Source: Colwellia sp. C2M11 (lineage in GTDB: Bacteria; Pseudomonadota; Gammaproteobacteria; Enterobacterales; Alteromonadaceae). Taken from it: DNA of 64,000 nt. The notes beneath the pieces are model-generated. The model was not told the DNA's origin. It did not search any database and saw nothing but the letters and a program-made list of their open reading frames with translations. The stretch lies in the NCBI RefSeq assembly GCF_018860915.1, contig NZ_JAHKQD010000014.1, positions 1-64,000 of the forward strand, written 5' to 3'. Within the stretch, counting starts at the first letter, position 1. Every line of letters begins with the position of its first letter. Below are positions 25,963-36,040 of this stretch, one piece after another. The position numbers and the translations under genes were made by a program.

Positions 25963-26829
25963 ATGACAGCTAAACAACAAAGCCTTTGGTTTCTTCATAG
26001 TGCAGTTCTACTTTTTGGCGGGACAGCGCTATTTTCTAAACTTATTGGTTTACCGGCGTTAGATATTACCGTATATCGTACTGGTGTTGCGGCAATTGTA
26101 TTATTTATTTTACTTACAATTCAAAAAAAGAAAATTGCTCTCGCCAACCCAAAAGACTATGGCGTTGCTATATTACTTGGCGCTGTCGTAGGCATTCATT
26201 GGGTTACCTATTTTGCTAGTATGCAAATGGCTGGTGTCACTGTTGGGGTGATTGCTTTTTTTACTTATCCCGTTATCACTGTATTTTTAGAGCCCCTGTT
26301 AAGCAAGACTAAAAGTAGGCCTAAAGTTAAAGATATTGTTATTGCTGTTATTGTTTTAATTGGAATTTTTTTATTAATTCCTGAGATAAATTTAGGAAAC
26401 CAAGTAACAGTAGGAATTATAATTGGTGTTATTTCAGCTTTCTTCTTTGCATTGCGAAATGTCCTTCATAAAAATTACTTTAGTCACTACTCTGGTCCAC
26501 ATACCATGTTATATCAGACTTTAGTTGCTTTTTTAATGTTAGGGTTATTTGTTGATGTTCCTCCACTCGAGGTGAGCACTAATGATTGGTTACTCGTTTT
26601 ATTGGCAGGCGCCATTTTTACAGCTATGCCTCATGCCTTGTTTGCCTCATCTTTACGTCATTTATCCGCAACAACAGCAGGCCTTATTTCATGCTTACAA
26701 CCACTATATGGAAGCGTTTTAGCATTTTTATTACTTAATGAAAGAGTTAATATCATGACTGTTATTGGTGGGATGTTGGTGATTAGCGCGGCATTGTTTG
26801 AAACTTGGTCAGTCAGTAAAGAGCGATAA
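25963..26829 (+). CDS. EamA/DMT-family transporter
   Basis: A 288-residue inner-membrane protein with about ten hydrophobic helices in two EamA repeats (about 5-140 and 150-280). The second repeat's C-terminal motif LQPLYGSVLAFLLLNERVNIMTVIGGMLVISAA is the family hallmark (key residues P, LNE, GG). Members export amino acids or other small metabolites. The substrate is not deducible. It follows ycgN by 37 bp. Confidence 0.88.
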   Translation: MTAKQQSLWFLHSAVLLFGGTALFSKLIGLPALDITVYRTGVAAIVLFILLTIQKKKIALANPKDYGVAILLGAVVGIHWVTYFASMQMAGVTVGVIAFFTYPVITVFLEPLLSKTKSRPKVKDIVIAVIVLIGIFLLIPEINLGNQVTVGIIIGVISAFFFALRNVLHKNYFSHYSGPHTMLYQTLVAFLMLGLFVDVPPLEVSTNDWLLVLLAGAIFTAMPHALFASSLRHLSATTAGLISCLQPLYGSVLAFLLLNERVNIMTVIGGMLVISAALFETWSVSKER

Positions 26830-26845
26830 TCAGCTTATTTTCGCA

Positions 26846-27961
26846 TTAATTCTCTATTTTTAAAGAATCACTAAAAGATAAGTAAACTTGATTTAGCCCT
26901 TGATGATTATTGGTTGAAAATGAAATATTTAGCCCATCTTGTTTATACTTAAAGGAATTAAACTCTTCTAGTAAGCATGCTCTTGTTAATTTTATTCCAC
27001 ACCGTTTGGCAACAAGATTAAAAACATGAGCATTAAGATATCCTTCTAACTGAAATTTATTAAAATCAACATATCCAGCTTGTTTCATATCACGAATAAA
27101 TTTTTTACAAATGCGCCACTGACATTGATAGGGAGAAGGTATAACTTCACTTACTATTACTTTACTTGGATGCTCAAGTCTTGCAAAAAGATATGAACTT
27201 GATACAAATGATAGGGTGCTAAAATAAGCTCTGATTCCCTGTTCATAACCTAAGTTGATTAAATAACTTAGCGGTTGATAAGTACCAACAAAAATAACTG
27301 TATCTAATGGCATTGTTGCTAAATTATCAAGAACACGTTCAATATCATTCGTATTACGTTTATATCGCTCTGTTATAACAGGCACTATATTATATTTTTT
27401 GAAAATTTGTTCGTAACTTCTTTGAGCTGCTAAGCCAAACTCATCAGCTTGAATAACTAATGCTATCTTATTTACCTTTTTCGCTTCAATTAAAAACTCA
27501 ATTTGCGCTTGAGCTTCTTGTAAATAGCTAGCCCGTAGATTGAAAATATTATTAATGACAGGAGTACGAAGGAAGTCTGCTCCGGTCAGTGGCATTAAAA
27601 AGGGGATATTAGATTGTTTTAAAATTGGCAAAATAGCATGAGAGCTAGGTGTTCCCATAAAATTGAGTAAGGCTAAAACTTCTTCTTGGATAATGAAGTT
27701 TTTAATGTTTTTAATAGTGTTCTTGGGTTCGTAAGCATCATCTAAGCTGATTAATTCAACCCGTTGACCATTAATTCCACCAGCATTATTCAGTTGTTCA
27801 AAATAAACAGTTGCGCCTCTACTAACCCCTTTACCAATATAAGAAGCTGGTCCTGTTAATGCATTCGACATGCCTAACTTTATATGACTTGCCGACCATG
27901 TTTGACCTGGAAAAAAAGTAACACTGACAATAAATGAAAAGAACAGAAAATTTTTAAACAA
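26846..27961 (-). CDS. Orphan type-1 periplasmic binding protein (Leu/Ile/Val type)
   Basis: A 371-residue protein with a signal peptide (about 1-23, ending QTWSA) and the Peripla_BP_6 fold: KLGMSNALTGPASYIGKGVSRGATVYFEQLN at the N-terminus, then INGQRVELISLDDAY and a DTVIFVGTY segment. The family binds branched-chain amino acids or related ligands. No permease or ATPase gene is nearby, so it may serve a distant transporter or a sensory system. It converges with the EamA gene with 16 bp between stops. Confidence 0.82.
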   Translation of the reverse strand: MFKNFLFFSFIVSVTFFPGQTWSASHIKLGMSNALTGPASYIGKGVSRGATVYFEQLNNAGGINGQRVELISLDDAYEPKNTIKNIKNFIIQEEVLALLNFMGTPSSHAILPILKQSNIPFLMPLTGADFLRTPVINNIFNLRASYLQEAQAQIEFLIEAKKVNKIALVIQADEFGLAAQRSYEQIFKKYNIVPVITERYKRNTNDIERVLDNLATMPLDTVIFVGTYQPLSYLINLGYEQGIRAYFSTLSFVSSSYLFARLEHPSKVIVSEVIPSPYQCQWRICKKFIRDMKQAGYVDFNKFQLEGYLNAHVFNLVAKRCGIKLTRACLLEEFNSFKYKQDGLNISFSTNNHQGLNQVYLSFSDSLKIEN

Positions 27962-28138
27962 TCGGAATAGGCCTATAAATAGAAAAAGAGTTATGCGTTA
28001 TTGTCATATTAATTCTATAAGTTACTAAAGAATTATCAAGTAGTTAAAAAATAACTGAGCACAGGTGTTTAAAAATAACACTATAAGTGGTAAAACATTA
28101 AGCACTTAGTCCTTTTTATTAATTTTCAAAGGTGTTTT

Positions 28139-29686
28139 ATGATCATTAGCATTCCCAAAGAGTCATTAAAGGGAGAAAACCGTGTTGCAGGCTCTCCTAG
28201 CTCTGTTAGTGCTTTAATCAAGTTAGGCTTTACTGTGCGAGTACAAAAAAGTGCTGGCACTAAAGCAAGTTTTACTGATGAAGAGTATAGCAAATCTGAG
28301 GCAGAAATAGTGACTAAAAAGGTTTGTTGGCAAAGTGACATAATCTTTAAGGTAAACCCTCCTACTTTAGATGAAGTTGCACTAATGAATGAAGGGACTA
28401 CACTTATCAGCTTTATTGCACCAGCCCAAAATCCTGATTTATTAGCTGCGCTACAAGAAAAATCCATCACCACACTAGCGATGGAGATGGTACCTCGTAT
28501 GACCCGTTCACAATCAATGGATGCATTGAGCTCAATGGCAAATATTGCTGGTTATCGTGCTGTTATTGAAGCCTCGCATCATTTTGGACGTTTCTTCACT
28601 GGGCAAATCACTGCTGCAGGTAAAATGCCACCTGCGAAAATAATGATTATAGGTGCTGGTGTTGCAGGTCTTGCCGCTATTGGTACTGCCAGTAGTTTAG
28701 GCGCCATTGTCAGGGCGTTTGATACACGACCAGAAGTAAAAGAGCAAATTGAAAGTATGGGGGCTGAATTTCTTGAGATGAATTATAACGAACCTGAAGA
28801 ATCATTATCAAAAGGCCCAGGGGATGGTTACGCTAAAGAAATGAGTAAAGCATTTATTGATGCAGAAATGGCTTTATTTGCTGAACAAGCCAAAGACGTT
28901 GATATTATTATTACTACTGCCATGATTCCAGGCAAACCTGCGCCAAAACTGATTACAGATAAAATGGTGCAATCAATGAAAGCTGGAAGTGTAATTGTAG
29001 ATCTAGCTGCGGCTGGCGGTGGTAATTGTGAATGTACTGTTGCGGGTAAAGTAGTTAACGCACATGATGTTAAAGTGATTGGTTATACTGATTTAGTGTC
29101 AAGATTACCAAATCAAGCATCTCAACTATATTCAAATAATTTATTAAATTTAGCTAAGCTACTCTGTAAAGAAAAAGACGGTACTTTAACTATCGACTTT
29201 GATGATGTAGTTATCCGTAATATGACGGTTGTGAATAAGGATGAAATTACTTTTCCGCCACCACCTATTCAAGTGAGCGCTTCACCGTCATCGACTAAAA
29301 AAGAAAAGGTAATGCCTGCTGTTGACGTAGTTGAAGCACCGGTATCATCGACAAAAAAATATGCCTTTATAACGGCAGGTATGGCATTGTTTGGTTGGAT
29401 AGCTAATGTAGCACCTGCTGATTTTGTCACTCATTTTACTGTTTTTGTCTTGGCTTGTGTTATTGGTTACTACGTGGTGTGGAATGTTAGTCATTCTTTG
29501 CATACTCCTTTAATGAGTGTCACTAATGCAATTTCAGGCATCATTATTGTGGGGGCGTTATTACAAATCAGCTCTGAAAATATTTTAGTTCAAATACTCG
29601 CAGCGCTAGCTACTTTGGTCGCCACAATAAATATAGTGGGTGGCTTTAAAGTGACTAGTCGTATGTTAAAAATGTTTAGTAAGTAG
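28139..29686 (+). CDS. pntA: NAD(P) transhydrogenase subunit alpha
   Basis: A 515-residue subunit of the proton-translocating transhydrogenase, which reduces NADP+ with NADH using the proton gradient. Residues 1 to about 380 are the NAD(H)-binding domain dI ([16 protein letters not shown] start; dinucleotide loop [21 protein letters not shown]). Residues about 410-515 contain four membrane helices of domain dII. The ATG has aaaggtg at good distance. pntB follows after 9 bp; icd lies downstream, grouping NADPH sources. Confidence 0.95.
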   Translation: MIISIPKESLKGENRVAGSPSSVSALIKLGFTVRVQKSAGTKASFTDEEYSKSEAEIVTKKVCWQSDIIFKVNPPTLDEVALMNEGTTLISFIAPAQNPDLLAALQEKSITTLAMEMVPRMTRSQSMDALSSMANIAGYRAVIEASHHFGRFFTGQITAAGKMPPAKIMIIGAGVAGLAAIGTASSLGAIVRAFDTRPEVKEQIESMGAEFLEMNYNEPEESLSKGPGDGYAKEMSKAFIDAEMALFAEQAKDVDIIITTAMIPGKPAPKLITDKMVQSMKAGSVIVDLAAAGGGNCECTVAGKVVNAHDVKVIGYTDLVSRLPNQASQLYSNNLLNLAKLLCKEKDGTLTIDFDDVVIRNMTVVNKDEITFPPPPIQVSASPSSTKKEKVMPAVDVVEAPVSSTKKYAFITAGMALFGWIANVAPADFVTHFTVFVLACVIGYYVVWNVSHSLHTPLMSVTNAISGIIIVGALLQISSENILVQILAALATLVATINIVGGFKVTSRMLKMFSK

Positions 29687-29695
29687 GAGAACTGT

Positions 29696-31105
29696 ATGGA
29701 ATCCACACAAATTGCGTCCAATGGTTTTATCAGTGCAGCTTATGTTGTTGCAGCATTACTTTTTGTGTTTAGTTTAGCTGGATTAAGTAAACAAGAAACC
29801 GCCAAACAAGGTAACTTATACGGCATGATTGGTATGGGCATTGCGTTGATGGCGACAATTTTTAACCCCGCAGTGACTAGCATTTGGCTTATCGTGCTTG
29901 CCATGATCATTGGTGCAGGCATAGGGTTGAAGTTAGCCAATAAAGTTGAAATGACACAAATGCCTGAGCTTGTCGCTATATTACATAGCTTCGTTGGCTT
30001 AGCTGCAGTATTGGTTGGTTTTAATAGTTACTTTGAGGCTGGTCATCACGTTATCATAACTGCCAGCCAACAAACGGCCATGAATATTTATCTAACTGAA
30101 ATTTTCTTAGGTATCTTTATTGGCGCTGTTACTTTTACTGGATCTATTGTAGCTTTTGGTAAGTTAAGTGGCTCTATTAGCTCTAGCGCTTTGGCGTTGC
30201 CACATCGTCATAAAATGAACCTTGCTGCTGGCGTTGTTTCCTTTGTTTTAATGATTATCTTTGTGCAAAATGGAGGATCAAATTTCCCACTGTTTTTAAT
30301 GACCGTTATTGCTCTAGCGTTTGGTTGGCACCTTGTTGCTTCTATTGGAGGAGCCGATATGCCGGTTGTGGTATCAATGCTGAATTCATATTCAGGTTGG
30401 GCAGCCGCCGCAGCAGGTTTTATGTTAAGTAATGATTTGTTGATTATCACTGGCGCATTAGTTGGATCATCAGGTGCTATTTTATCTTATATCATGTGTA
30501 AAGCGATGAACCGATCATTTATCAGTGTTATCGCTGGCGGTTTTGGTACAACGGTAGTGATTGATGAAGATAAAGATTATGGAGAACACCGCGAAATACA
30601 AGTAGAAGCGGTTGCTGACTTGTTACGAAGTGCTAAGTCTGTAGTCATAGCACCAGGCTACGGTATGGCTGTTGCTCAAGCACAATACCCGGTATATGAA
30701 CTGACTCAACAATTAATAAGTAAAGGGATTGATGTACGTTTTGCTATTCATCCTGTTGCGGGTCGGTTACCTGGGCACATGAATGTATTACTCGCGGAAG
30801 CAAAAGTACCCTACGATATAGTGTTAGGCATGGATGAAATCAACGATGATTTTCCTAATACTGATGTGGTATTGGTTATTGGCGCTAATGATACTGTAAA
30901 CCCTGCGGCTAATGATGATCCTAACAGTCCAATTGCAGGCATGCCTGTACTTGAAGTTTGGCATGCAAAAGAAGTCATCGTCTTCAAGCGCTCAATGAAT
31001 ACAGGTTATGCCGGTGTTCAAAATCCTTTGTTTTTTAAAGATAACACGCAAATGCTTTTTGGTGATGCTAAAACTACAACCGAACAAATATTTAGAGCTT
31101 TGTAA
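29696..31105 (+). CDS. pntB: NAD(P) transhydrogenase subunit beta
   Basis: A 469-residue subunit. About nine membrane helices (residues 10-265) complete domain dII, and the C-terminal domain dIII (about 290-469) binds NADP(H): [45 protein letters not shown] and the closing [17 protein letters not shown]. Ribosome-binding site taggag. It is in an operon with pntA. Confidence 0.96.
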   Translation: MESTQIASNGFISAAYVVAALLFVFSLAGLSKQETAKQGNLYGMIGMGIALMATIFNPAVTSIWLIVLAMIIGAGIGLKLANKVEMTQMPELVAILHSFVGLAAVLVGFNSYFEAGHHVIITASQQTAMNIYLTEIFLGIFIGAVTFTGSIVAFGKLSGSISSSALALPHRHKMNLAAGVVSFVLMIIFVQNGGSNFPLFLMTVIALAFGWHLVASIGGADMPVVVSMLNSYSGWAAAAAGFMLSNDLLIITGALVGSSGAILSYIMCKAMNRSFISVIAGGFGTTVVIDEDKDYGEHREIQVEAVADLLRSAKSVVIAPGYGMAVAQAQYPVYELTQQLISKGIDVRFAIHPVAGRLPGHMNVLLAEAKVPYDIVLGMDEINDDFPNTDVVLVIGANDTVNPAANDDPNSPIAGMPVLEVWHAKEVIVFKRSMNTGYAGVQNPLFFKDNTQMLFGDAKTTTEQIFRAL

Positions 31106-31386
31106 TGTTAAATATTTATTATAAAAATAATATTCAGCAAATAAATAGTAGGTATTGACGGTGAGGTTATAGTGTAAAGGCGCTTTTTGCTTTACTTTAG
31201 ATACAATGAAAGTTTAAATCATAATTGTTGAAAGCTAAGTTAATTTTAATTAAATCTCAATTAAGCTCAAGTAACAAAATGATATTTTAAAAACTTAATT
31301 TTCATGATGTTTAGCTTTTGTCGCTACCATGATATAAATATTTTAAACATTTTTAATGTTCATTCTTCCAATTAGGAGAGCGCTTT
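31106..31386. other. pntB-icd intergenic region
   Basis: 281 bp of AT-rich sequence without a credible gene. A short hairpin (AATATTTATTAT against ATAATATT, about 31110-31132) follows pntB. No strong terminator T-run was seen, so read-through into icd is possible, but a separate icd promoter in this gap is likely. The icd Shine-Dalgarno sequence taggaga ends it. Confidence 0.5.
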
Positions 31387-32637
31387 ATGACAAGTAAAAT
31401 TACAATTCCCAGTTCAGGCGATAAAATCACGGTATCTAACGGTAAATTAGTCGTGCCAAATAACCCAATCATTCCTTTTATTGAAGGTGATGGTATTGGT
31501 ATTGATGTTACGCCACCTATGATTAAAGTCGTTGATGCTGCTGTCGAAAAAGCTTATGGCACCAAGAAGAAAATTGCTTGGATGGAAGTATATGCCGGTG
31601 AGAAAGCAACGCAAGTATATGATTCTGAAACTTGGTTACCAGATGAAACATTAGAAATGTTTAAAGAATATAAAGTTGGTATTAAAGGGCCATTAACTAC
31701 CCCTGTGGGCGGCGGTATGCGTTCTTTAAATGTAGCGTTACGTCAAATACTCGATTTATATGTATGTCAGCGTCCAGTGCAATGGTTTACTGGCGTACCA
31801 AGTCCGGTGAAAAAGCCATTTGAAGTAGATATGGTAATTTTCCGTGAAAATACAGAAGATATCTATGCCGGTATTGAATATCAAGCAGGTAGTGATAGTG
31901 CTAAGAAGATGATTAACTTCTTAACTGAAGAAATGGGGGTCACCAAAATTCGTTTTACTGAAAATTGTGGTATCGGTATTAAACCTGTTTCTAAAGAAGG
32001 CACTCAACGTTTAGTTCGTCAAGCGATCCAATATGCTATCGATCATAATAGAGACTCAGTAACGTTAGTACATAAAGGTAATATTATGAAATTTACTGAG
32101 GGTGCATTTAAAGATTGGGGTTATGAATTAGCGTGTGAAGAGTTTGGAGCAGAATTAATAGATGGTGGTCCTTGGTGTCGTATTAAGCATCCTAAAACAG
32201 GCAAAGAAATCATTATAAAAGATGTAATTGCAGATGCAATGTTACAGCAAGTATTGTTACGTCCTGCTGAGTACAGTGTTATTGCAACACTGAATTTAAA
32301 TGGTGATTATTTATCTGATGCCTTAGCGGCACAAGTTGGTGGTATTGGTATTGCACCAGGTGCTAACTTAAATGATGAAGTTGCCATTTTTGAAGCAACT
32401 CACGGTACTGCGCCTAAATATGCGGGGAAAAATAAAGTTAACCCAGGTTCGGTAATTCTATCTGCTGAAATGATGCTACGCCATATGGGGTGGGTTGAAG
32501 CAGCCGATTTACTACTAAAAGGTATGTCTGGCGCTATTGGTGCAAAAACAGTAACGTATGATTTTGAACGCCTAATGGATGATGCAACCTTGGTTACTTG
32601 TTCACAATTTGGTGATTGTATTATTGAAAATATGTAA
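31387..32637 (+). CDS. icd: NADP-dependent isocitrate dehydrogenase (dimeric)
   Basis: A 416-residue TCA-cycle enzyme that converts isocitrate to 2-oxoglutarate and NADPH. Length and sequence match the E. coli homodimeric type. The regulatory serine S113 in [13 protein letters not shown] is at the same position as in E. coli, so control by AceK phosphorylation is possible if aceK is encoded elsewhere. [11 protein letters not shown] and the NADP-binding [15 protein letters not shown] segment are present. Colwellia relatives often also carry a monomeric isozyme. Confidence 0.96.
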   Translation: MTSKITIPSSGDKITVSNGKLVVPNNPIIPFIEGDGIGIDVTPPMIKVVDAAVEKAYGTKKKIAWMEVYAGEKATQVYDSETWLPDETLEMFKEYKVGIKGPLTTPVGGGMRSLNVALRQILDLYVCQRPVQWFTGVPSPVKKPFEVDMVIFRENTEDIYAGIEYQAGSDSAKKMINFLTEEMGVTKIRFTENCGIGIKPVSKEGTQRLVRQAIQYAIDHNRDSVTLVHKGNIMKFTEGAFKDWGYELACEEFGAELIDGGPWCRIKHPKTGKEIIIKDVIADAMLQQVLLRPAEYSVIATLNLNGDYLSDALAAQVGGIGIAPGANLNDEVAIFEATHGTAPKYAGKNKVNPGSVILSAEMMLRHMGWVEAADLLLKGMSGAIGAKTVTYDFERLMDDATLVTCSQFGDCIIENM

Positions 32638-32700
32638 CTAAGCCTCTAAGCCTATGTGAGCTAACGTAACTAAGTAAATATAAACAAAGTAAAAGCATTA

Positions 32701-32736
32701 AAACCAGTATTATCTAAGATGATACTGGTTTTTTTA
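32701..32736 (+). terminator. Rho-independent terminator of icd
   Basis: ACCAGTATTATC and GATGATACTGGT pair over 12 positions (one G-T) around a TAA loop and are followed by a T-run of seven. It also lies just past the stop of the convergent elyC-like gene and may act on both strands. Confidence 0.85.
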
Positions 32737-32764
32737 GGTTTACAGTTAATACTATTATTTGATT

Positions 32765-33526
32765 TTAAAGTAGGCTTTTTAACCACTGCACAAAAAGACC
32801 TAAACTTTCGTACCAGGCAGCGGTTGTTATCTGCAGAGATTTACTTTTAGGAACGTAGTACCCCCAACCTTTAGGACCATTTATATTTTTAACCATAAAG
32901 CCTGTTGGTGCAGGTATTGGCTCTACTCCTTGTGCTTGAAAGTATTTTATTGCTCTTAGCATATGACTTGCATTGGTTACTAATACAACATTATGTCCTT
33001 GTACTCTAGGACCAATTAATTGCGCTTCTTCTTCAGTATCTTTAGGGAAATTTTCTGTCATGACTTTATTGGCAGGTACACCTAAAAGAACTAAAGATTG
33101 CTTCATTGTTTGAGCATGAGATAACTGATCCTTAATATAATAACCTGACGTGATAATCGTTGCTTCTGGATGTAATTGATAAATCCTTAATACTTCAACT
33201 AATCTTTCTAATGAGTTTGTATTAAGTTGGCTAGTTACGGGTAAGGCATCATTAGCAACGTGCCAACCTCCTAGCACTATAATGTAGTCAACAGGTTTAC
33301 TAGAATGAGTAAAGCTTTCATATTTATTTTCAATATTTACCATTAACTTATCAGAAACCACTGGCATAGAGGATATAGTTAATAATAATCCTGCTGAGAT
33401 TAAGCACTTAATGCTTCTTTTTGGGCGTTTTCGACAATACAAAAGTGATAAGGTTAATAAAATTAACACTAAATTAATCGGCATAATTGCAGCCGAAATA
33501 ACTTTTTTTAGTAAAAATAAATCCAT
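32765..33526 (-). CDS. elyC: ElyC/YdcF-family (DUF218) envelope protein
   Basis: A 253-residue inner-membrane protein with two N-terminal hydrophobic helices (about 12-30 and 40-56) and a DUF218 domain (about 78-245) that begins YIIVLGGWHVAND and contains TSGYYIKDQLSHAQTMKQSL, FPKDTEEEA and VTNASHMLRAIKYFQAQG. Length and topology match E. coli ElyC, which protects peptidoglycan synthesis at low temperature by maintaining the lipid carrier pool. SanA/YdcF paralogues are the alternative. Confidence 0.8.
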   Translation of the reverse strand: MDLFLLKKVISAAIMPINLVLILLTLSLLYCRKRPKRSIKCLISAGLLLTISSMPVVSDKLMVNIENKYESFTHSSKPVDYIIVLGGWHVANDALPVTSQLNTNSLERLVEVLRIYQLHPEATIITSGYYIKDQLSHAQTMKQSLVLLGVPANKVMTENFPKDTEEEAQLIGPRVQGHNVVLVTNASHMLRAIKYFQAQGVEPIPAPTGFMVKNINGPKGWGYYVPKSKSLQITTAAWYESLGLFVQWLKSLL

Positions 33527-33848
33527 TAGGCTCTACATAAGCTAGTAATACATGTTTGTAGTTAGACTATAACAAATGTAACTGTAAAATTGGGGAAAGT
33601 TATGTGCACAAAAAAAATTGCATTGTATTTTTCTACTATTTTGCTTTATGTGCTTAGTTGTTTCTTAAGTTTTAGTCATCTTTAGTTAAATAGAAATAGG
33701 CTTGATTAGTATTGACTATTAAATATAAAAATTATTGTTCCAAATTAACTCTCTTTATAGCCATCTAAAAGTCTATTGCAATTACTACTGAATTCATGTC
33801 TAATAGACGGGTTGTTTATACACTTTTAATTTAAGTGATATTTACAAC
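33527..33848. other. Gap upstream of the lysine riboswitch
   Basis: AT-rich spacer of about 320 bp. It contains the elyC-like promoter on the left, a candidate 27-residue reading frame at 33602-33685 and probably the lysC promoter on the right. No hairpin or repeat stood out. Confidence 0.4.
33602..33685 (+). CDS. Candidate 27-residue hydrophobic peptide
   Basis: A short frame with an unusually good Shine-Dalgarno sequence (ggggaaag, 5-6 bp before ATG). The product starts MCTKKIALYFSTILLYVLSC and continues FLSFSHL: a basic start and a hydrophobic stretch, with VLSC resembling a lipobox. It may be a small membrane peptide or a remnant of a lipoprotein signal. No family is recognised, and short frames with a good ribosome-binding site can arise by chance. 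Confidence 0.35.
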   Translation: MCTKKIALYFSTILLYVLSCFLSFSHL

Positions 33849-34047
33849 ACCAGAAGAGGAGCGATAACTAGATAGATAACGTTATACTGAAAAGTATTAG
33901 GAACCACATTCCAACATACGTTATTGAAGGAGATTATCGCCGAGAACATAAACACCGTGGCTGTTTACGTTCGGTCACTAAGGCTGAATCCTTAGGACTG
34001 TCACCTGATTTTAGTGTCTGTATAGACTAAGGTGGAGAGCTTCTGGC
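33849..34047 (+). promoter_or_regulatory. Lysine riboswitch (L-box) aptamer
   Basis: The region closely follows the E. coli lysC leader. The P1 strands CCAGAAG (33850-33856) and CTTCTGG (34040-34046) pair perfectly. Between them are the conserved blocks AGAGGAGCG, GAAGGAGATTATCGCCGAG, GGCTGAATCC, CTGTCACC and GGTGGAGAGCTTCTGG, ending with GCTGAAAA. The aptamer binds lysine and turns down lysC. It begins 332 bp upstream of the lysC ATG and ends 134 bp before it. Confidence 0.92.
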
Positions 34048-34115
34048 TGAAAAAGTTACTATGCTCTATGCCTATATTGTTAAATAGGCTAGCCTGTCGA
34101 ACTGTTCAGTCATGC

Positions 34116-34174
34116 TCTTCCTGTTTTAATTAGTGAGTATTATTTACTAATGTAAATTATTGTATTTAGGAAGA
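34116..34174 (+). promoter_or_regulatory. Candidate Shine-Dalgarno sequestering helix of lysC
   Basis: TCTTCCT (34116-34122) is fully complementary to AGGAAGA (34168-34174), which is the ribosome-binding site of lysC. An ATTAGTGAG/TTTACTAAT hairpin between them would bring the two together. This suggests translational control by the riboswitch. CTCTTC (34115-34120) could instead pair with GAAGAG of the aptamer's 5' strand (33853-33858), a possible lysine-free alternative. Confidence 0.6.
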
Positions 34175-34180
34175 TTACCC

Positions 34181-35560
34181 ATGGTACACCCAAGTTCACC
34201 AAAAGAAAATTTATCCCTTACCGTTGCTAAATTTGGCGGTACAAGTGTTGCTGACTTTCCCGCTATGTTGCGTTGCGCTCAGATTATTAAAAATGACTGT
34301 AGTAATCGCTTAGTGGTTGTATCTGCTAGTGCAGGCGTTACCAACTATTTAGTACGCTTAAGCCAAGCAAATTTATCCCTTGATGAACAAGCAGATATTA
34401 TTGATAAAATTCAAGCTATTCAGTTAAATATTACTCAACATTTGGCAAAAGATGTTGAGCAAGCTTTAAATACTGAAATAAAAGGGTTACTTGAAGAGTT
34501 AGCAACGCATGCGTTAAAACAATCGCAACAGCATAGTGTTAAGCAAGGTGATGCCATTCTGTCATTTGGTGAGCAGTTAAGTTCACGCATCTTTGCGCAA
34601 GTTTTACAGTCTATTGATGTTAACGGTGCTTATTTTAATGTACAGCAAGTTATGAAAACTAATAGCTTATACGGCAAAGCAGTGGTAGATATAGAGCAAT
34701 TAAGTTTAGCATGTACAGAGCTTTTAGCGCCTAAATTGACTCAACAAGTATTAGTAACACAAGGCTTTATTGGTCAAGATGGTTTAGGTGAAACAACAAC
34801 CTTAGGTCGTGGTGGCTCTGATTATAGTGCGGCTTTATTGGCTGAAGCACTTCATGCGAATAATTTATCAGTATGGACTGATGTTGTTGGCATTTTTACC
34901 ACCGATCCTCGTATAACCGATCAGGCGCGTGCTATAAAAGAAATTAGTTTTGGTGAAGCAGCTGAAATGGCAACTTTTGGTGCCAAAATATTACATCCAG
35001 CTACTTTGATCCCAGCAATGCGCCAGAACATTCCTGTTTTTGTTGGTTCAAGTAAAGAGCCTGAAAAAGGTGGAACACAAATCAAAAAATCGGTCGCCTC
35101 TAATCCTACTTACCGGTCAATCGCCTTAAGACGAGAACAAACCTTAGTCACAGTTAAAAGCCCGGCTATGTTACACGCGAGTGGTTTTTTAGCACAAGTA
35201 TTTGGTATTTTAGCTAAACATGAGCTGAGTGTAGACTTAATTACTACCAGTGAGATTAGTGTCGCCCTCACTTTTGATAACCCAAGTGGCTCTACACAAG
35301 CGTTAATAACATCAACAGTCGTAGAAGAATTAGAGCAGCTTTGTGAAGTAACGGTTGAACATGGTCTGTCATTAGTTGCTGTTATTGGCAATGGCTTAGA
35401 TTGTGCAAAAGGCATAGGGCAACGTATTTTTCAAACGATTAATGACATCAGCGTTCGTTTAATTTGTCATGGGGCAAGTGCCAATAACTTATGCTTCTTA
35501 GTGAATGAGCGAGATGCGAATAATGTTGTTGAGAAACTACATGGAGAATTATTTAACTAA
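34181..35560 (+). CDS. lysC: Lysine-sensitive aspartokinase III
   Basis: A 459-residue enzyme that phosphorylates aspartate, the first step towards lysine and related amino acids. The kinase domain has VAKFGGTSVAD, VVVSASAGVTN, TTLGRGGSDY and the ATP-site WTDVVGIFTTDPR. Two ACT domains (about 310-459) mediate lysine inhibition, including FLAQVFGILAKHELSVDLITTSEISVALT (key residues S and T). Overall similarity to E. coli LysC is high. A longer frame from TTG at 34160 exists, but the ATG at 34181 has taggaaga before it. A lysine riboswitch precedes the gene. Confidence 0.95.
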   Translation: MVHPSSPKENLSLTVAKFGGTSVADFPAMLRCAQIIKNDCSNRLVVVSASAGVTNYLVRLSQANLSLDEQADIIDKIQAIQLNITQHLAKDVEQALNTEIKGLLEELATHALKQSQQHSVKQGDAILSFGEQLSSRIFAQVLQSIDVNGAYFNVQQVMKTNSLYGKAVVDIEQLSLACTELLAPKLTQQVLVTQGFIGQDGLGETTTLGRGGSDYSAALLAEALHANNLSVWTDVVGIFTTDPRITDQARAIKEISFGEAAEMATFGAKILHPATLIPAMRQNIPVFVGSSKEPEKGGTQIKKSVASNPTYRSIALRREQTLVTVKSPAMLHASGFLAQVFGILAKHELSVDLITTSEISVALTFDNPSGSTQALITSTVVEELEQLCEVTVEHGLSLVAVIGNGLDCAKGIGQRIFQTINDISVRLICHGASANNLCFLVNERDANNVVEKLHGELFN

Positions 35561-36040
35561 TCTTTTTGCACTCTACTAGTATTAACTTTTCCTCGTCATT
35601 TATTATTACCAAGTAGGAGCTCCGATTTTACTTGGTAATAAATCATTCCAAAAGCCCCTTAGCACCATCTAAAGCAGTAAACTATCAATTATTGCTTTCT
35701 TTAATTGCGACTCCTTCATCTTAATAATTGGTATATCCTGTTTATATCTCCTTGTTATTATTTTAATACCCAATTACCCAATTACCCAATTAATCATCTC
35801 ACCGATTATATTCTCATCACTGATATTGTCATTTCGAGTGTAGTGCAAAAGTATGAGAAATATAATTCGAACGTACAGTGCCTATATTAAATATGATGCG
35901 TATGATTGATTATATAAAACAAACATAAGGAAAAAAATTTTAGGGGTGTTGTCTCTTAAATTTTTGATATTTTTAGCACTTATAGTTCAATTAGCTCGTG
36001 CATTTTTTATCTTATTCACCTCATTATTGGAATTCTACAA
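35561..36040. other. lysC to sensor kinase gap
   Basis: 480 bp with no credible gene. It contains a large perfect inverted repeat (35603-35641, separate entry), three tandem copies of acccaatt near 35767-35792, and the sensor kinase promoter region. A 61-codon frame at 35705-35890 is low-complexity and lacks a ribosome-binding site. Confidence 0.5.
35603..35641. repeat. Long hairpin downstream of lysC
   Basis: TTATTACCAAGTA (35603-35615) and TACTTGGTAATAA (35629-35641) are perfect 13-base arms; the 13-nt loop contains the palindrome GGAGCTCC. No T-run follows. It may end the lysC mRNA by protecting its 3' end, or be a dispersed palindromic element. Confidence 0.6.

Noticed and set aside
35705-35890. 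61-codon frame on the plus strand after lysC
   Set aside because: It includes the acccaatt tandem repeat, is low-complexity and has no ribosome-binding site.
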